A stretch of 31,864 nt of DNA from Selenomonas sp. (GTDB lineage Bacteria; Bacillota; Negativicutes; Selenomonadales; Selenomonadaceae). The notes below the pieces were generated by a model. It saw nothing but the letters and a program-made list of their open reading frames with translations. It searched no databases and had not been told where the DNA came from. The stretch covers positions 1 to 31,864 of the forward strand of contig DOYB01000093.1 in assembly GCA_003518745.1 (NCBI GenBank), read 5' to 3'. The stretch's first letter is position 1. Every line of letters begins with the position of its first letter. The position numbers and the translations under genes are program-made. This document shows, one piece after another, positions 22,134 to 31,086 of the stretch.

Positions 22134-23519
22134 ATGAAAAGGTTGTTTAAAATCCTGGCACTTGCCTCAGGGTTCATGTTATCGGCCTCGGAGGCTTTTG
22201 CGGCAGAAGCACAGCCGGGAACGGGAATTGATGCCGGTGATACGGCATGGGTACTTATCAGTGCTGCTTTCGTGTTCCTTATGACTCCGGCATTGGCATT
22301 GTTTTACGGCGGCATGGTTCGCAGCAAAAATGTATTATCTACCATAATGCAGAATTTCTTTATTTTGGCAATGATTTCTGTGGAGTTTGTAGTTTTAGGA
22401 TATACAATGGCCTTTGGCACTGACATAAATGGAATTATCGGTGATTTCAGCAAGCTTGGACTTGCAGGAGTAGGACTAAAGGCGATGGAAGGTACGACCA
22501 TTCCTGAGCTGGCTTTTATTGCATTCCAGTGTATGTTCGCTGCCCTTACCCCGGCGCTCATTACCGGAGCCTTCGCGGAGCGTATGAGATTTGGAGGTTT
22601 TGCGCTCCTTATGCTACTGTGGGCAGTACTCATCTACAACCCTATGGCTCATTGGGTATGGGGCGGCGGCTTTCTAGCGCAGCTTGGTGCCCTTGACTTC
22701 GCGGGTGGTCTTGTTATACACATTCTTTCCGGAGTCTCCGGCCTCACCATCTGCCTGCTTTTAGGGAAAAGACGTGGCTATGGTAAATCAGCGATGGTTC
22801 CTCACAATCTTCCTATGACAGTATTGGGAGCAGCGCTCCTATGGTTTGGATGGTTCGGTTTCAATGCCGGAAGCGCCCTTGGCGCGAATGATTTGGCTGC
22901 AAATGCCTTCGTTGTGACACAGGCTGCTGCGGCGGCAGGTGTTCTTGGATGGGTAATTCCCGAATGGCTCATTACCGGCAAGCCCACTGTTCTCGGCGCG
23001 GTTTCAGGCTCTATAGCAGGCCTTGTGGCTATCACTCCGGCTGCCGGATTTGTTGAGACTATGCCTGCCATTGCCATCGGCGTAATCGGTGGCGCCGTGT
23101 GTTATGGTGCCGTTGCTTTCCTGAAGGAAAAGCTGGGCTATGATGACTCCCTTGATGCCTTTGGCATCCATGGAATTGGCGGAACCTGGGGTTCCATCGC
23201 AACCGGACTATGGGCAACGACTTCAGTTAATCCCGCGGGCGCTAACGGTCTGTTCTACGGCGAAACCAATTTGATTACAGCGCAGTTGATTTCTGTTGCT
23301 GTGGCTTACGGCCTTGCCATTGTGGGTTCCTATGTTCTATATAATCTGGTAAACTACTTCACCGATATACGTGCGGACGAAACAGAGGAAATTGCCGGAC
23401 TGGATATCGTGGAGCACGGAGAGCGCGGCTATGCGGCGGCTGTATTCACGGGAGCGCCCTCCTTCGAGACTCCCGAAGAGTCCATTGTGCTGCAGCACAA
23501 TGCAAAAACAGTGTGGTGA
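22134..23519 (+). CDS. amt: Ammonium transporter Amt
   Basis: Amt/MEP family channel for ammonium uptake in the cytoplasmic membrane. The ATG 22134 follows AAGGAAGGG (22117-22125) by 8 bases; a GTG nine bases upstream lies inside the SD. The 461 residues start with a signal peptide (about 1-25, AFA-A), as in E. coli AmtB, followed by about 11 membrane helices. Family segments are clear: FYGGMVRSKN, MVHW-like NPMAHWVWG, the first pore histidine in LVIHILSG, FGWFGFNAGSAL, and the second in DAFGIHGIGGTWG. The C-terminal ~60 residues are cytoplasmic and carry a longer tail than usual after RADETEEIAGLD. The P-II gene 36 bases downstream encodes its expected regulator. Confidence 0.97.
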   Translation: MKRLFKILALASGFMLSASEAFAAEAQPGTGIDAGDTAWVLISAAFVFLMTPALALFYGGMVRSKNVLSTIMQNFFILAMISVEFVVLGYTMAFGTDINGIIGDFSKLGLAGVGLKAMEGTTIPELAFIAFQCMFAALTPALITGAFAERMRFGGFALLMLLWAVLIYNPMAHWVWGGGFLAQLGALDFAGGLVIHILSGVSGLTICLLLGKRRGYGKSAMVPHNLPMTVLGAALLWFGWFGFNAGSALGANDLAANAFVVTQAAAAAGVLGWVIPEWLITGKPTVLGAVSGSIAGLVAITPAAGFVETMPAIAIGVIGGAVCYGAVAFLKEKLGYDDSLDAFGIHGIGGTWGSIATGLWATTSVNPAGANGLFYGETNLITAQLISVAVAYGLAIVGSYVLYNLVNYFTDIRADETEEIAGLDIVEHGERGYAAAVFTGAPSFETPEESIVLQHNAKTVW

Positions 23520-23555
23520 AAAACTTCGCTGAATTGAAATGTGGAGGCGTTAAGA

Positions 23556-23930
23556 ATGAGCATTACTAAAATAGAGATTATTACCAGACCCAATAAATTG
23601 GAAGAGTTAAAAGAAGCGCTCAATTCCATAGGTGTATTGGGCATGACCGTGAGTCAGGTATACGGCTGCGGTCTTCAGAAGGGACATAAGGAAGTATACA
23701 GGGGACGGTCATACGACGTAAATCTGGTTCCCAAGGTTAAGGTGGAAACGGTTGTTTGTGAGATTCCAGTGGAAAGGGTTCTGGAAACAGCGCAGAGGGT
23801 TCTTCGTACCGGAAAGATGGGGGATGGAAAGATTTTTGTGTACGAGCTATCCAATGCGGTAAGAATACGGACAGGACAGACAGGTGACGATGCTATCAAG
23901 GACATTCCCGGGGAGGAGCCGGAGAAGTGA
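23556..23930 (+). CDS. Nitrogen regulatory protein P-II (GlnB/GlnK family)
   Basis: Trimeric signal protein that senses 2-oxoglutarate and ATP/ADP and blocks Amt when nitrogen is sufficient. The ATG 23556 has GGAGG 8 bases upstream; the frame is open five codons further but without SD. The 124 residues include the T-loop, with Y48 and Y53 in VYRGRSYDVNL aligning with E. coli Tyr46 and Tyr51, the uridylylated residue. LVPKVKVE and the B-loop TGKMGDGKIFV follow. Pairing with amt suggests a GlnK role. Whether it is uridylylated depends on GlnD, not visible here. The C-terminal tail DDAIKDIPGEEPEK extends past the usual end. Confidence 0.95.
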   Translation: MSITKIEIITRPNKLEELKEALNSIGVLGMTVSQVYGCGLQKGHKEVYRGRSYDVNLVPKVKVETVVCEIPVERVLETAQRVLRTGKMGDGKIFVYELSNAVRIRTGQTGDDAIKDIPGEEPEK

Positions 23931-23962
23931 CGTTAAGAATAGAAATTTTCTGTTAAAAGTCA

Positions 23963-23996
23963 AAAATTGCCTCTATATGCTGTTAGGGGCAATTTT
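23963..23996 (+). terminator. Probable terminator after the P-II gene
   Basis: AAAATTGCCT (23963-23972) pairs with GGGCAATTTT (23987-23996), with one G-U pair, around a 14-base loop. The T-run is part of the stem. It ends the amt-glnB unit and precedes the TAXI promoter by 17 bases. Confidence 0.65.
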
Positions 23997-24012
23997 GGCG
24001 TTGTTCTAAATA

Positions 24013-24041
24013 TTGCCACCTTTTTCTAACTATGGTATAAT
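24013..24041 (+). promoter_or_regulatory. Promoter of the TAXI-TRAP operon
   Basis: TTGCCA (24013-24018), 17-base spacer, TATAAT (24036-24041): one mismatch to the sigma-A consensus. It lies 57 bases upstream of the solute-binding protein start, directly after the glnB terminator. Confidence 0.75.
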
Positions 24042-24097
24042 TCTATACTAGATATATAGAATTATTATTCTTTTCAATCTATCTAGGAGGGATTGTG

Positions 24098-25066
24098 ATG
24101 AAATTTTCTTGGAAAAAGGCGTTGACCGCCGGACTTGCAGTCGTTATGTCTGCTGCGTTGCTTGTTGGCTGTGGCGGAGGAGACAAGCAGGCTGCTGATA
24201 AGAAATTTATAAACATTGCGACCGGCGGTACGGCAGGAACCTACTATCCCATTGGCGGAGCGATGGCAGAAATCCTGAACAAGGAAATTCCGGGGATGAA
24301 TGCAAGCGCACAGAGTACTGGTGCTTCAGTATCCAATGTCAACATGCTCCATGATGAACAGGTTGACATGGCTATCATCCAGAATGATATTGCCTTCTAC
24401 GCGGCAAACGGGACTGAAATGTTCAAGGACAAAGACGTTAAGAACATTCGGGGAATAGCCACGCTTTATCCGGAAACCTGCCAGTTCGTAACATTGGAAT
24501 CCTCCGGTATAAAGACTATGGCTGATGTTAAGGGCAAGCGTGTTGCTGTTGGCGCGGCCGGAAGCGGTGTAGAGGCGAATGTCCGCCAGATTCTGGAGCT
24601 TTACGGAATCACTTACGACGATATCACTGTGCAGTACCTTTCCTTCGCGGAGGGCGCGAGTGCCTTGAAGGACGGCAATGTCGACGTTGCCTGCCTGACA
24701 GCAGGCTATCCTACAGCGGCTGTACAGGATGTGTGCTCCCAGAACAAGGTGCGTCTGCTCCCCGTTGATGCGGATAAGGCAGATGAGCTCATTGCCAAGT
24801 ACCCCTTCTACACAAAGACTGTGATTCCCGCAGGTACATATCAGGGCTTTGATGAGTCTGTTCCCGCGGTATCTGTTATGGCTATGCTGGTCGCGACTGA
24901 CAAGGTTGACGACAAACTTGGATATGATATCACGAAGGCCATATTCTCGAATCTTGATCGCATTCAGGCCGCACATTCTGTCGGCAAGCTTATCAGGAAG
25001 GAAGGCGCCCTTAGCGGTATGCCTCTCAAGATGAATGCCGGCGCGGAGAAGTTCTTCAAAGAGTAA
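24098..25066 (+). CDS. TAXI family TRAP transporter solute-binding lipoprotein
   Basis: Extracytoplasmic receptor of a TRAP transporter, TAXI subfamily. The ATG 24098 follows AGGAGG (24085-24090) by 7 bases. The 322 residues begin with a lipoprotein signal (KK, hydrophobic 8-22, lipobox L-V-G-C25). The mature protein starts IATGGTAGTYYPIGGAMAE, the TAXI hallmark, and continues in two periplasmic-binding lobes. A glutamate/2-oxoglutarate-type or other organic acid substrate is possible by family, but cannot be decided here. It is the first gene of TAXI-DUF1850-TRAP-esterase; a large hairpin after it may keep the receptor more abundant than the permease. Confidence 0.95.
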   Translation: MKFSWKKALTAGLAVVMSAALLVGCGGGDKQAADKKFINIATGGTAGTYYPIGGAMAEILNKEIPGMNASAQSTGASVSNVNMLHDEQVDMAIIQNDIAFYAANGTEMFKDKDVKNIRGIATLYPETCQFVTLESSGIKTMADVKGKRVAVGAAGSGVEANVRQILELYGITYDDITVQYLSFAEGASALKDGNVDVACLTAGYPTAAVQDVCSQNKVRLLPVDADKADELIAKYPFYTKTVIPAGTYQGFDESVPAVSVMAMLVATDKVDDKLGYDITKAIFSNLDRIQAAHSVGKLIRKEGALSGMPLKMNAGAEKFFKE

Positions 25067-25090
25067 CAGTTTTACATAATCAATGGGATC

Positions 25091-25148
25091 AATGGACGTT
25101 GTGTCGGTTTTCATCGGTTAGACGATAAACTGGTGCGACGTCCATTTT
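25091..25148 (+). terminator. Long G-U-rich hairpin between TAXI and DUF1850 genes (attenuator candidate)
   Basis: Twenty consecutive pairs (25091-25110 with 25127-25146), six of them G-U, plus an inner ATCG/CGAT stem (25113-25116 with 25123-25126) closing the loop GTTAGA. TTTT overlaps the right end (25145-25148). G-U pairs are stable only in the plus-strand transcript, so the structure probably acts as RNA: partial terminator or 3'-end protector for the receptor mRNA. Confidence 0.75.
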
Positions 25149-25157
25149 ATTGTAATT

Positions 25158-25649
25158 ATGAAAAAATTTTTAAATTGGTACTGTGGATATATTTTTTTAA
25201 CCTTTTTATTGATATTAAGCTTGTTCTTTATTCCGTGTCTATGCCTTATAGGAGAGGGACAACTTATCGCAGCCGCTCCGGCTATTCCCGGAACGAGGTT
25301 CACTATCTGTTTTATTCATTCTGTGCAGAAAACACCGGTGCGTGAGAATCTCTGTCTTGAGGATAATGGCTTCCGGCTGGATTCCACTGAATACAAGTCC
25401 TTTGGCGTGGGACTGCCATTCCTGGAGTCGGAAGGGGCCTTCCGTAGAGAAGGGGAGTTTTTCATAATGGATCACATGGATCGTCATTTTGAACAGCTCA
25501 GTCTTAGAACAGGGGTAGGCACAGAGCTCAGGGTCATGCTCAATGGCAGGGAATATCGCCTATATGAGATGTTTCCGCCGGGAACCAGAATCGATATCTT
25601 GACAGTTCCGTTTTATAAAGTATTATATCTAATGTATGTTAAATCATAA
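25158..25649 (+). CDS. DUF1850 protein of the TAXI-TRAP operon
   Basis: A 163-residue protein with one N-terminal hydrophobic segment (about 8-32), then a DUF1850-like domain with RFTICFIHSVQKTPVRE, a region with LPF and a DILTVPFYKVLYLM end. DUF1850 proteins are found almost only between TAXI receptor and fused TRAP permease genes; their role is unknown, possibly a small accessory subunit. The ATG 25158 has no recognisable SD, and the long hairpin ends 11 bases upstream, so expression may be low or depend on that structure. Confidence 0.85.
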   Translation: MKKFLNWYCGYIFLTFLLILSLFFIPCLCLIGEGQLIAAAPAIPGTRFTICFIHSVQKTPVRENLCLEDNGFRLDSTEYKSFGVGLPFLESEGAFRREGEFFIMDHMDRHFEQLSLRTGVGTELRVMLNGREYRLYEMFPPGTRIDILTVPFYKVLYLMYVKS

Positions 25650-25679
25650 GCAAATCTGTAAATGAAAGGAGTGATTTCG

Positions 25680-27611
25680 ATGCAGGAAAAAACCGACGCA
25701 AAGCTGGCTGAGGAAGTTTTGAAGAAGTACGACAATGAATCCGATACTATGCAGTATACGGGATTATTTGCAAAATTCGTTTCGGCGCTGGCCATTACTT
25801 TTTCAGTTTTCCAGCTTTATACCGCGATTTTCGGAGTCTTGGACGCGCAATTGCAGCGGGCTGTTCATCTTGGTTTTGGTCTGGCGCTATCATATCTGCT
25901 TTATCCCACAAGAAAATCCTGGTCGCGTTCAAAGGTACATCCCTTCGATGTACTGCTTGCCGTATTGGGGGCAGCAGCTCCGGCATACATTGTCTATGAG
26001 TATCAGGAGCTGGTTCTCAGGGCCGGCATTTCAAGCGATACCGATATCGCGATAGGATTGCTGGGTATAGTTCTTGTTATCGAGGCGGCACGAAGGGTCG
26101 TTGGCATTCCAATGGTGTGCGTGGTATTGTTTTTCCTGTGCTACGCATTTGCCGGTCCCTATATGCCGGGCGTGTTGGCTCACAGGGGATTAACGGTAGG
26201 GCAGTTGGTGGGACATCTGTATTACACTACCGAGGGTATATTCGGAATCCCATTAGGAGTTTCTTCAACATTTATATTCCTGTTCATCCTGTTTGGCGCT
26301 TATTTGGAATCTACGGGATTGGGAAAGTTTTTCATAGATTTGGCAAATGCCATAGCAGGATGGGCCAGCGGAGGTCCCGCGAAGGTGGCTGTGCTTTCCA
26401 GTGGGCTGATGGGGACCGTATCAGGCAGCTCAGTGGCGAATGTGGTGGGTACAGGCAGTCTTACTATTCCCATGATGAAGAAGCTGGGCTATCACAAGAA
26501 TTTTGCCGGAGCTGTTGAGGCAGCGGCATCCACAGGCGGCCAGCTCATGCCCCCTGTTATGGGCGCGGCAGCCTTTCTTATGGCTGAGTTCGTGGGAGTA
26601 CCATACATAGAAATCGTAAAAGCAGCGGTCATTCCGGCATTCCTGTACTTTGCGGGAGTGTGGCTGGGTGTTCACTTTGAGGCGAAACGCAACAACTTGA
26701 AGGGCATACCCAGGGACCAGCTTCCAAAGATATGGGTAATCCTCAGGGACAGAGGACATCTTGCTATCCCGCTGGTGGTGATAGTCTACCTTCTGGTCTC
26801 CGGTTATACGCCCATGAGAGCTGCCCTTGTGGCAATATTCCTCTCAATAATTGTTTCTTCACTGCGCAAAGCAACCCGAATGAAGCCGATAGAGGTGGTA
26901 AAAGGGCTGGAAAATGGCGCGCGAAACGTACTTGGAGTTCTGGTGGCCTGCGCGGCCGCGGGTATTATAATAGGCGTTGTCACCAAGACAGGCGTTGGTC
27001 TTAAGCTGGCCTCCGGACTGCTGGAGCTTTCAGGCGGCCTGCTGCTTCCCAGCATGTTCTTCACGATGATTACCGCCATTATTCTGGGCATGGGTGTTCC
27101 TACAACGGCAAACTACGTAATAACCTCTACGATCGCGGCCCCTGCCCTTATACAGCTTGGCATACCTGTATTGGCCGCCCACATGTTTGTGTTTTATTTC
27201 GGTATCATAGCGGATGTAACCCCGCCGGTAGCCCTTGCGGCCTACGCCGGGTCGGGTATAAGCGGAGGAAATGCTCTAAGGACAGGTGTCAATGCGTCAA
27301 AGCTTGCGATTGCCGCGTTCATCATCCCGTATATGTTCGTAATGTCTCCGGAGCTTTTGATGATTGACGCTACAGCAGGCGGCCTCATCATATCGGTCGC
27401 GACGGCTCTAGTGGGTATGGTAGCTCTAAGCGCTTCACTGATTGGTTACCTGGCTGATCATGCGACAGGATTGGAACGTATAGTGCTATTTGTTGGCGGA
27501 CTCTTGATGATAAAGCCTGGGTTTGTAACTGATGTCATAGGCATAGTGGTTTTTGCCGTGATTATAATGCTGCAGCTTCGCAGGAAGAAAAAAACAAGAG
27601 GTTGGATATGA
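25680..27611 (+). CDS. TRAP transporter permease, fused small and large membrane subunits
   Basis: Secondary transporter permease of the 4TM/12TM fused type (DctQ-like N-terminus joined to DctM-like domain), which uses the TAXI receptor and an ion gradient to import its solute. The start ATG 25680 lies 9 bases after AAAGGAG (25664-25670); an upstream in-frame ATG overlaps that SD. The 643 residues show an N-terminal soluble stretch (about 1-25), 4 helices to about 170, and the long DctM part, with conserved segments GLMGTVSGSSVANVVGTGS and GGQLMPPVMGAAAFLMAEF, and MGVPTTANYVIT near 470. The C-terminus ends in RRKKKTRGWI. It overlaps the esterase gene by 4 bases (ATGA). Confidence 0.95.
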   Translation: MQEKTDAKLAEEVLKKYDNESDTMQYTGLFAKFVSALAITFSVFQLYTAIFGVLDAQLQRAVHLGFGLALSYLLYPTRKSWSRSKVHPFDVLLAVLGAAAPAYIVYEYQELVLRAGISSDTDIAIGLLGIVLVIEAARRVVGIPMVCVVLFFLCYAFAGPYMPGVLAHRGLTVGQLVGHLYYTTEGIFGIPLGVSSTFIFLFILFGAYLESTGLGKFFIDLANAIAGWASGGPAKVAVLSSGLMGTVSGSSVANVVGTGSLTIPMMKKLGYHKNFAGAVEAAASTGGQLMPPVMGAAAFLMAEFVGVPYIEIVKAAVIPAFLYFAGVWLGVHFEAKRNNLKGIPRDQLPKIWVILRDRGHLAIPLVVIVYLLVSGYTPMRAALVAIFLSIIVSSLRKATRMKPIEVVKGLENGARNVLGVLVACAAAGIIIGVVTKTGVGLKLASGLLELSGGLLLPSMFFTMITAIILGMGVPTTANYVITSTIAAPALIQLGIPVLAAHMFVFYFGIIADVTPPVALAAYAGSGISGGNALRTGVNASKLAIAAFIIPYMFVMSPELLMIDATAGGLIISVATALVGMVALSASLIGYLADHATGLERIVLFVGGLLMIKPGFVTDVIGIVVFAVIIMLQLRRKKKTRGWI

Positions 27612-28711
27612 AATACTTGGAAAAATTGGCAGGGATTTCTGTTCTTTCTTTGGTATTCGCGGGTTTTGGCATAAATACGGCTGAAATGGCTAAGGTTCCG
27701 GCAAATGCTCCGGAAATACAGTATTTTGGACGTTGGAATGTACAGGATGAGGTATACCAAACCGGACAGGGCGCCACATATATTAAGGCAAATTTCAGCG
27801 GCACAAGTCTGAAGGCAGACTTGACAGGTGAAAAGATTTGGTGGCGTGTCAGCATAGATGGAGGCGAATTCCGCCCATTCAAGGCTGTGGGGGATGATAC
27901 TGTGCTGGCGGAAAATCTTTCAGAGGGTGAGCATAGTGTCCTTTTGGTTCGCTCAACGGAAGGTGAAGCAGGAATCGGCGAGTTTAGGGGCTTTACGCTG
28001 GAGGATGGAGAATCGCTATGCCAACCGTCTCCAATGAAGACTCGCAGGCTTGAATTTGTCGGCGATTCCATCACGGCAGGTGCCATGAACCTGGGTGCCT
28101 ACGATGGAAATAATTACTATGACGTTCAAGATGGGTATATGGCTTATGGCCCCCAGTTGGCAAGAAAACTGGATGCCGATTTTAGTATCGTTGCAAGGTC
28201 AGGGGAAGGCATCATACATAACTATAACGAAGAATGGCCTCCCACGGGAATACATATGGGCGACCGTTATGGCTGGGCCTTCTGCTACAAGGTTCGTGTG
28301 GATGACCCTGTGCTTTGGGATACCGCGAACTACCCGGTGGATGCCGTGATAGTTTCCATTGGAACAAATGATTTTTCTGGCAAGCAGAAACCAAAGCTTG
28401 TGGATTTCAAAGCCAGCTATAAGAAGCTCTTGGATATTATCCGATCCCAAAACCCCAATAAACCCATAATATGCATAGAGCCCGTTCCCGCGTCTGTTGG
28501 AGCTAAGGTACGCAAATCAATTGAGCAGGCAGTAAATGAAATGCTTAAGGATGGATATGAGAAAATATATTTCATTCCCCTTAACGAACCTTCGCCTTTG
28601 CTGAAGGAAGAGGATTTCAGAAACGACAATACCCATCCAACAGTCGAGGGAGCTGCTAAACTCGCAAATTACCTTGAGCCCATAGTGGCCAGGCTTTTGG
28701 GATGGAAATGA
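27608..28711 (+). CDS. CE2-like SGNH/GDSL esterase
   Basis: Probable carbohydrate O-acetyl esterase, family CE2-like. The ATG 27608 overlaps the TRAP stop (ATGA), with AAGAGG 6 bases upstream. The 367 residues start with a weak signal peptide (about 1-27) and a jelly-roll N-domain (about 35-145; FGRWNVQ, FSGTSL, WWRVSIDGG), followed by an SGNH hydrolase domain: S154 in GDSITAG, IGTNDF with Asn and the block-V D340-N-T-H343. So the catalytic residues are present. CE2 enzymes remove acetyl groups from xylan, glucomannan or other glycans. Coupling to a TRAP permease is unusual and suggests that the ester product or acid is the imported solute. A terminator lies about 100 bases downstream. Confidence 0.88.
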   Translation: MKYLEKLAGISVLSLVFAGFGINTAEMAKVPANAPEIQYFGRWNVQDEVYQTGQGATYIKANFSGTSLKADLTGEKIWWRVSIDGGEFRPFKAVGDDTVLAENLSEGEHSVLLVRSTEGEAGIGEFRGFTLEDGESLCQPSPMKTRRLEFVGDSITAGAMNLGAYDGNNYYDVQDGYMAYGPQLARKLDADFSIVARSGEGIIHNYNEEWPPTGIHMGDRYGWAFCYKVRVDDPVLWDTANYPVDAVIVSIGTNDFSGKQKPKLVDFKASYKKLLDIIRSQNPNKPIICIEPVPASVGAKVRKSIEQAVNEMLKDGYEKIYFIPLNEPSPLLKEEDFRNDNTHPTVEGAAKLANYLEPIVARLLGWK

Positions 28712-28816
28712 TTGCCTCTTCCTTAGGTTTGTACTGTGAAATATCAACGGTATTAATCCGCGATAGGGAGCAGTTCTTTCGGAGAAAAGTTCAGAAAAAT
28801 TCAGATTTCGTGTGAT

Positions 28817-28853
28817 AACTCGGTTCAAAACACTGTTTTGCGCCGAGTTTTTT
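28817..28853 (+). terminator. Terminator of the TAXI-TRAP-esterase operon
   Basis: AACTCGG (28817-28823) pairs with CCGAGTT (28843-28849), with an inner CAAAAC/GTTTTG stem (28826-28831 with 28835-28840), then T-run to 28853. The pbp promoter follows at once. The 105 bases between the esterase stop and this hairpin hold no visible gene. Confidence 0.85.
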
Positions 28854-28854
28854 A

Positions 28855-28884
28855 TTGAATCTCCTTCCATATTTGTGGTACAAT
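28855..28884 (+). promoter_or_regulatory. Promoter of the PBP1A gene
   Basis: TTGAAT (28855-28860), 18-base spacer and TACAAT (28879-28884), about 31 bases upstream of the ATG at 28915, with SD AAAGGAGG between. Confidence 0.7.
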
Positions 28885-28914
28885 GATACGCGGAAAAAAT
28901 AAAGGAGGACTTCG

Positions 28915-31086
28915 ATGGAGAATCAAGCGCCTGCAACCAGGAAGAAGAAAAGGGCCAAACGCGGTGGGAGTACCCTGCGCCGTATCTTCTTGGGTTTTAT
29001 AATTCTGATTCTTGTTATGGCTACGGGTATAGGCTGTGGTTTCCTTACAGCCAGCATGAATACTAAGCCCGATATCGCAGAGGATATTCGGCCTCCGGCT
29101 TCTTCCCATATATATGACATAGACGGAAAGGAAATAGCAATCGTCCATGCTGCGGAAAACAGGGATCCTGTTAAAATCAATCAGATCCCCGCTGATTTGC
29201 AGCACGCTTTTATAGCAGTAGAGGACAACCGTTTTTATGAGCATTCCGGGATAGATGTCCGGGGCATTTTGCGCGCGCTTTGGGCCAATGTCTCAGGGCG
29301 TACCATATCAGAGGGCGGCTCTACAATCACCCAGCAGCTTGCAAAGAATGCCTATCTGACCCAGGATCGTACCCTCAAACGGAAAATGCAGGAAGTATTC
29401 CTTGCGTTACAGTTGGAGCGGCAATATACCAAGCAGGAAATCCTGGAGATGTACCTTAACCAGATTTATTTCGGTCAGGGCGCATATGGAGTACAGGCCG
29501 CGGCCAAGACCTACTTCGGTAAAAATGTGGAGGATCTAAGCCTTAATGAATGCGCGATGCTTGCCGGCATACCCAAAAGCCCAAACTACTATTCCCCCTT
29601 CAACAATCTAAAGGCTGCCCAGGAACGCAAGGCAACCGTGCTGGATCAGATGGCGAAATACCATTACATAACCCAGCCCACTGCAGACTCTACCGCGAAA
29701 GCTGACGTGGTTCTTGCTCCCGCGTCGAAACCGGAAGGCCCATCATCAGCTTCTTATTTCATCGATTATGTAACTCAGATTTTGGTTGACCATTATGGAG
29801 CAGACGCGGTATATAAGGATGGCCTTAAAATCTACACCACCATTGACATGGATATGCAGCGTGCCGCGGAAGCAACGATAGATAATATCCTTCCTGATTA
29901 TGGCGCGGATGGCAATGGTATCATGCAGCCTCAAATGGCTTTGGTGTCCATTGATCCACATACAGGGTACATAAAGGCAATGGTTGGCGGACGTGGCACA
30001 GACCAGTTCAACCGTGCGACTATGGCGGAGCGTCAGCCCGGTTCTGCTTTCAAGCCCTTCGTTTTCATTGCCGCGTTGGAGAATGATTTCAGTCCCTCTA
30101 CCATTATTGATGACAGCCCCATAACCATAGGGGACTGGTCACCTCAGAATGACAGCAGACGCTTCAGCGGAAAGGTTACCATGCGTACTGTGGCAACCTA
30201 CTCCATGAATGTTCCCACAGTCAAGATAGCTCAGAAATTGGGTATGGACAAGCCCATATACTATGCGCAGGAAATGGGTATAACCACCTTTGTTTTGGAT
30301 GGGCCCACGAATGACAGGAATTTGTCATCAGCTCTGGGTGGACTGACAAAGGGAGTAACACCTCTTGAACTTACAAGTGCCTATGGGACATTTGCCAATA
30401 ATGGAGTTCATGTTGACCCAATAGCAATCATCAAGGTTCTTGACAGGAACGGGAAGATTATAGAGCAGGCTGAGCCTCAGGAACACAGTGTAGTCAGCGC
30501 GGAAAGCGCCGCGGCATTGACAAGCATGCTGCAGGATGTAATTACCAGTGGCACCGGAACCCGGGCCAATATAGGTCGTCCGGCGGCCGGAAAAACAGGA
30601 ACCACCAGTGATTACCATGATGCGTGGTTTGTTGGATATACACCTGATCTGGTCACCGGTGTTTGGGTTGGAGACGATAATAACAATTCACTTGATGGTA
30701 TGGGAGGGGGCACTGTTCCCGCAACCATTTGGAGAAGCTTTATGGAGAGCGCAGTCGCTAATATGCCTGTGCGGCAGTTTGAAGGCTACTATGGCGGCGG
30801 AGGAGTTTCAGAGCTGAGGAGTGAAAATTCCACAGGCTCCAGAAGTGAAAATGCAGAGTCAGAACAAGAGTCAAGGCATTCTGAGCCTAAAAGAGATCAT
30901 TATGAGGCTCCCGCGCATCAATCTCATCGTGCAGCGGAACCTGAGGCTCCGCAACCGGCACAGCCTGAGCCTGTACGGTCTGAACCCGTTGCTCCTGCTC
31001 CGGCACCTGCCGCGCCTGAACCATCAGGCGGCGGTGGCGGAGCAGCGCCTACACCGGGCGGTGGCGGCGGTAAGAGCAGGAATTAG
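28915..31086 (+). CDS. Penicillin-binding protein 1A-type bifunctional transglycosylase/transpeptidase
   Basis: Class A PBP that polymerises glycan strands from lipid II and crosslinks stem peptides on the outer face of the membrane. The 723 residues have a basic cytoplasmic tail (1-22), one membrane anchor (about 23-46), a GT51 transglycosylase domain (about 70-245; catalytic E103 in EDNRFYEHSG; GGSTITQQLAKN), and a transpeptidase domain with S377-x-x-K380, S430-x-N432 and K560-T-G. The C-terminal ~90 residues (from about 635) are low-complexity: Ser/Glu-rich, then Pro/Ala/Glu and two Gly runs. A strong SD precedes the ATG. The order pbp-tyrS is seen in other Firmicutes. tyrS starts 17 bases after the stop. 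Confidence 0.96.
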   Translation: MENQAPATRKKKRAKRGGSTLRRIFLGFIILILVMATGIGCGFLTASMNTKPDIAEDIRPPASSHIYDIDGKEIAIVHAAENRDPVKINQIPADLQHAFIAVEDNRFYEHSGIDVRGILRALWANVSGRTISEGGSTITQQLAKNAYLTQDRTLKRKMQEVFLALQLERQYTKQEILEMYLNQIYFGQGAYGVQAAAKTYFGKNVEDLSLNECAMLAGIPKSPNYYSPFNNLKAAQERKATVLDQMAKYHYITQPTADSTAKADVVLAPASKPEGPSSASYFIDYVTQILVDHYGADAVYKDGLKIYTTIDMDMQRAAEATIDNILPDYGADGNGIMQPQMALVSIDPHTGYIKAMVGGRGTDQFNRATMAERQPGSAFKPFVFIAALENDFSPSTIIDDSPITIGDWSPQNDSRRFSGKVTMRTVATYSMNVPTVKIAQKLGMDKPIYYAQEMGITTFVLDGPTNDRNLSSALGGLTKGVTPLELTSAYGTFANNGVHVDPIAIIKVLDRNGKIIEQAEPQEHSVVSAESAAALTSMLQDVITSGTGTRANIGRPAAGKTGTTSDYHDAWFVGYTPDLVTGVWVGDDNNNSLDGMGGGTVPATIWRSFMESAVANMPVRQFEGYYGGGGVSELRSENSTGSRSENAESEQESRHSEPKRDHYEAPAHQSHRAAEPEAPQPAQPEPVRSEPVAPAPAPAAPEPSGGGGGAAPTPGGGGGKSRN

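Noticed and set aside
24326..25114. 262-codon open frame on the minus strand
   Set aside because: It lies fully opposite the TAXI receptor gene, lacks an SD and any recognisable domain; it is a shadow of a well-supported gene.
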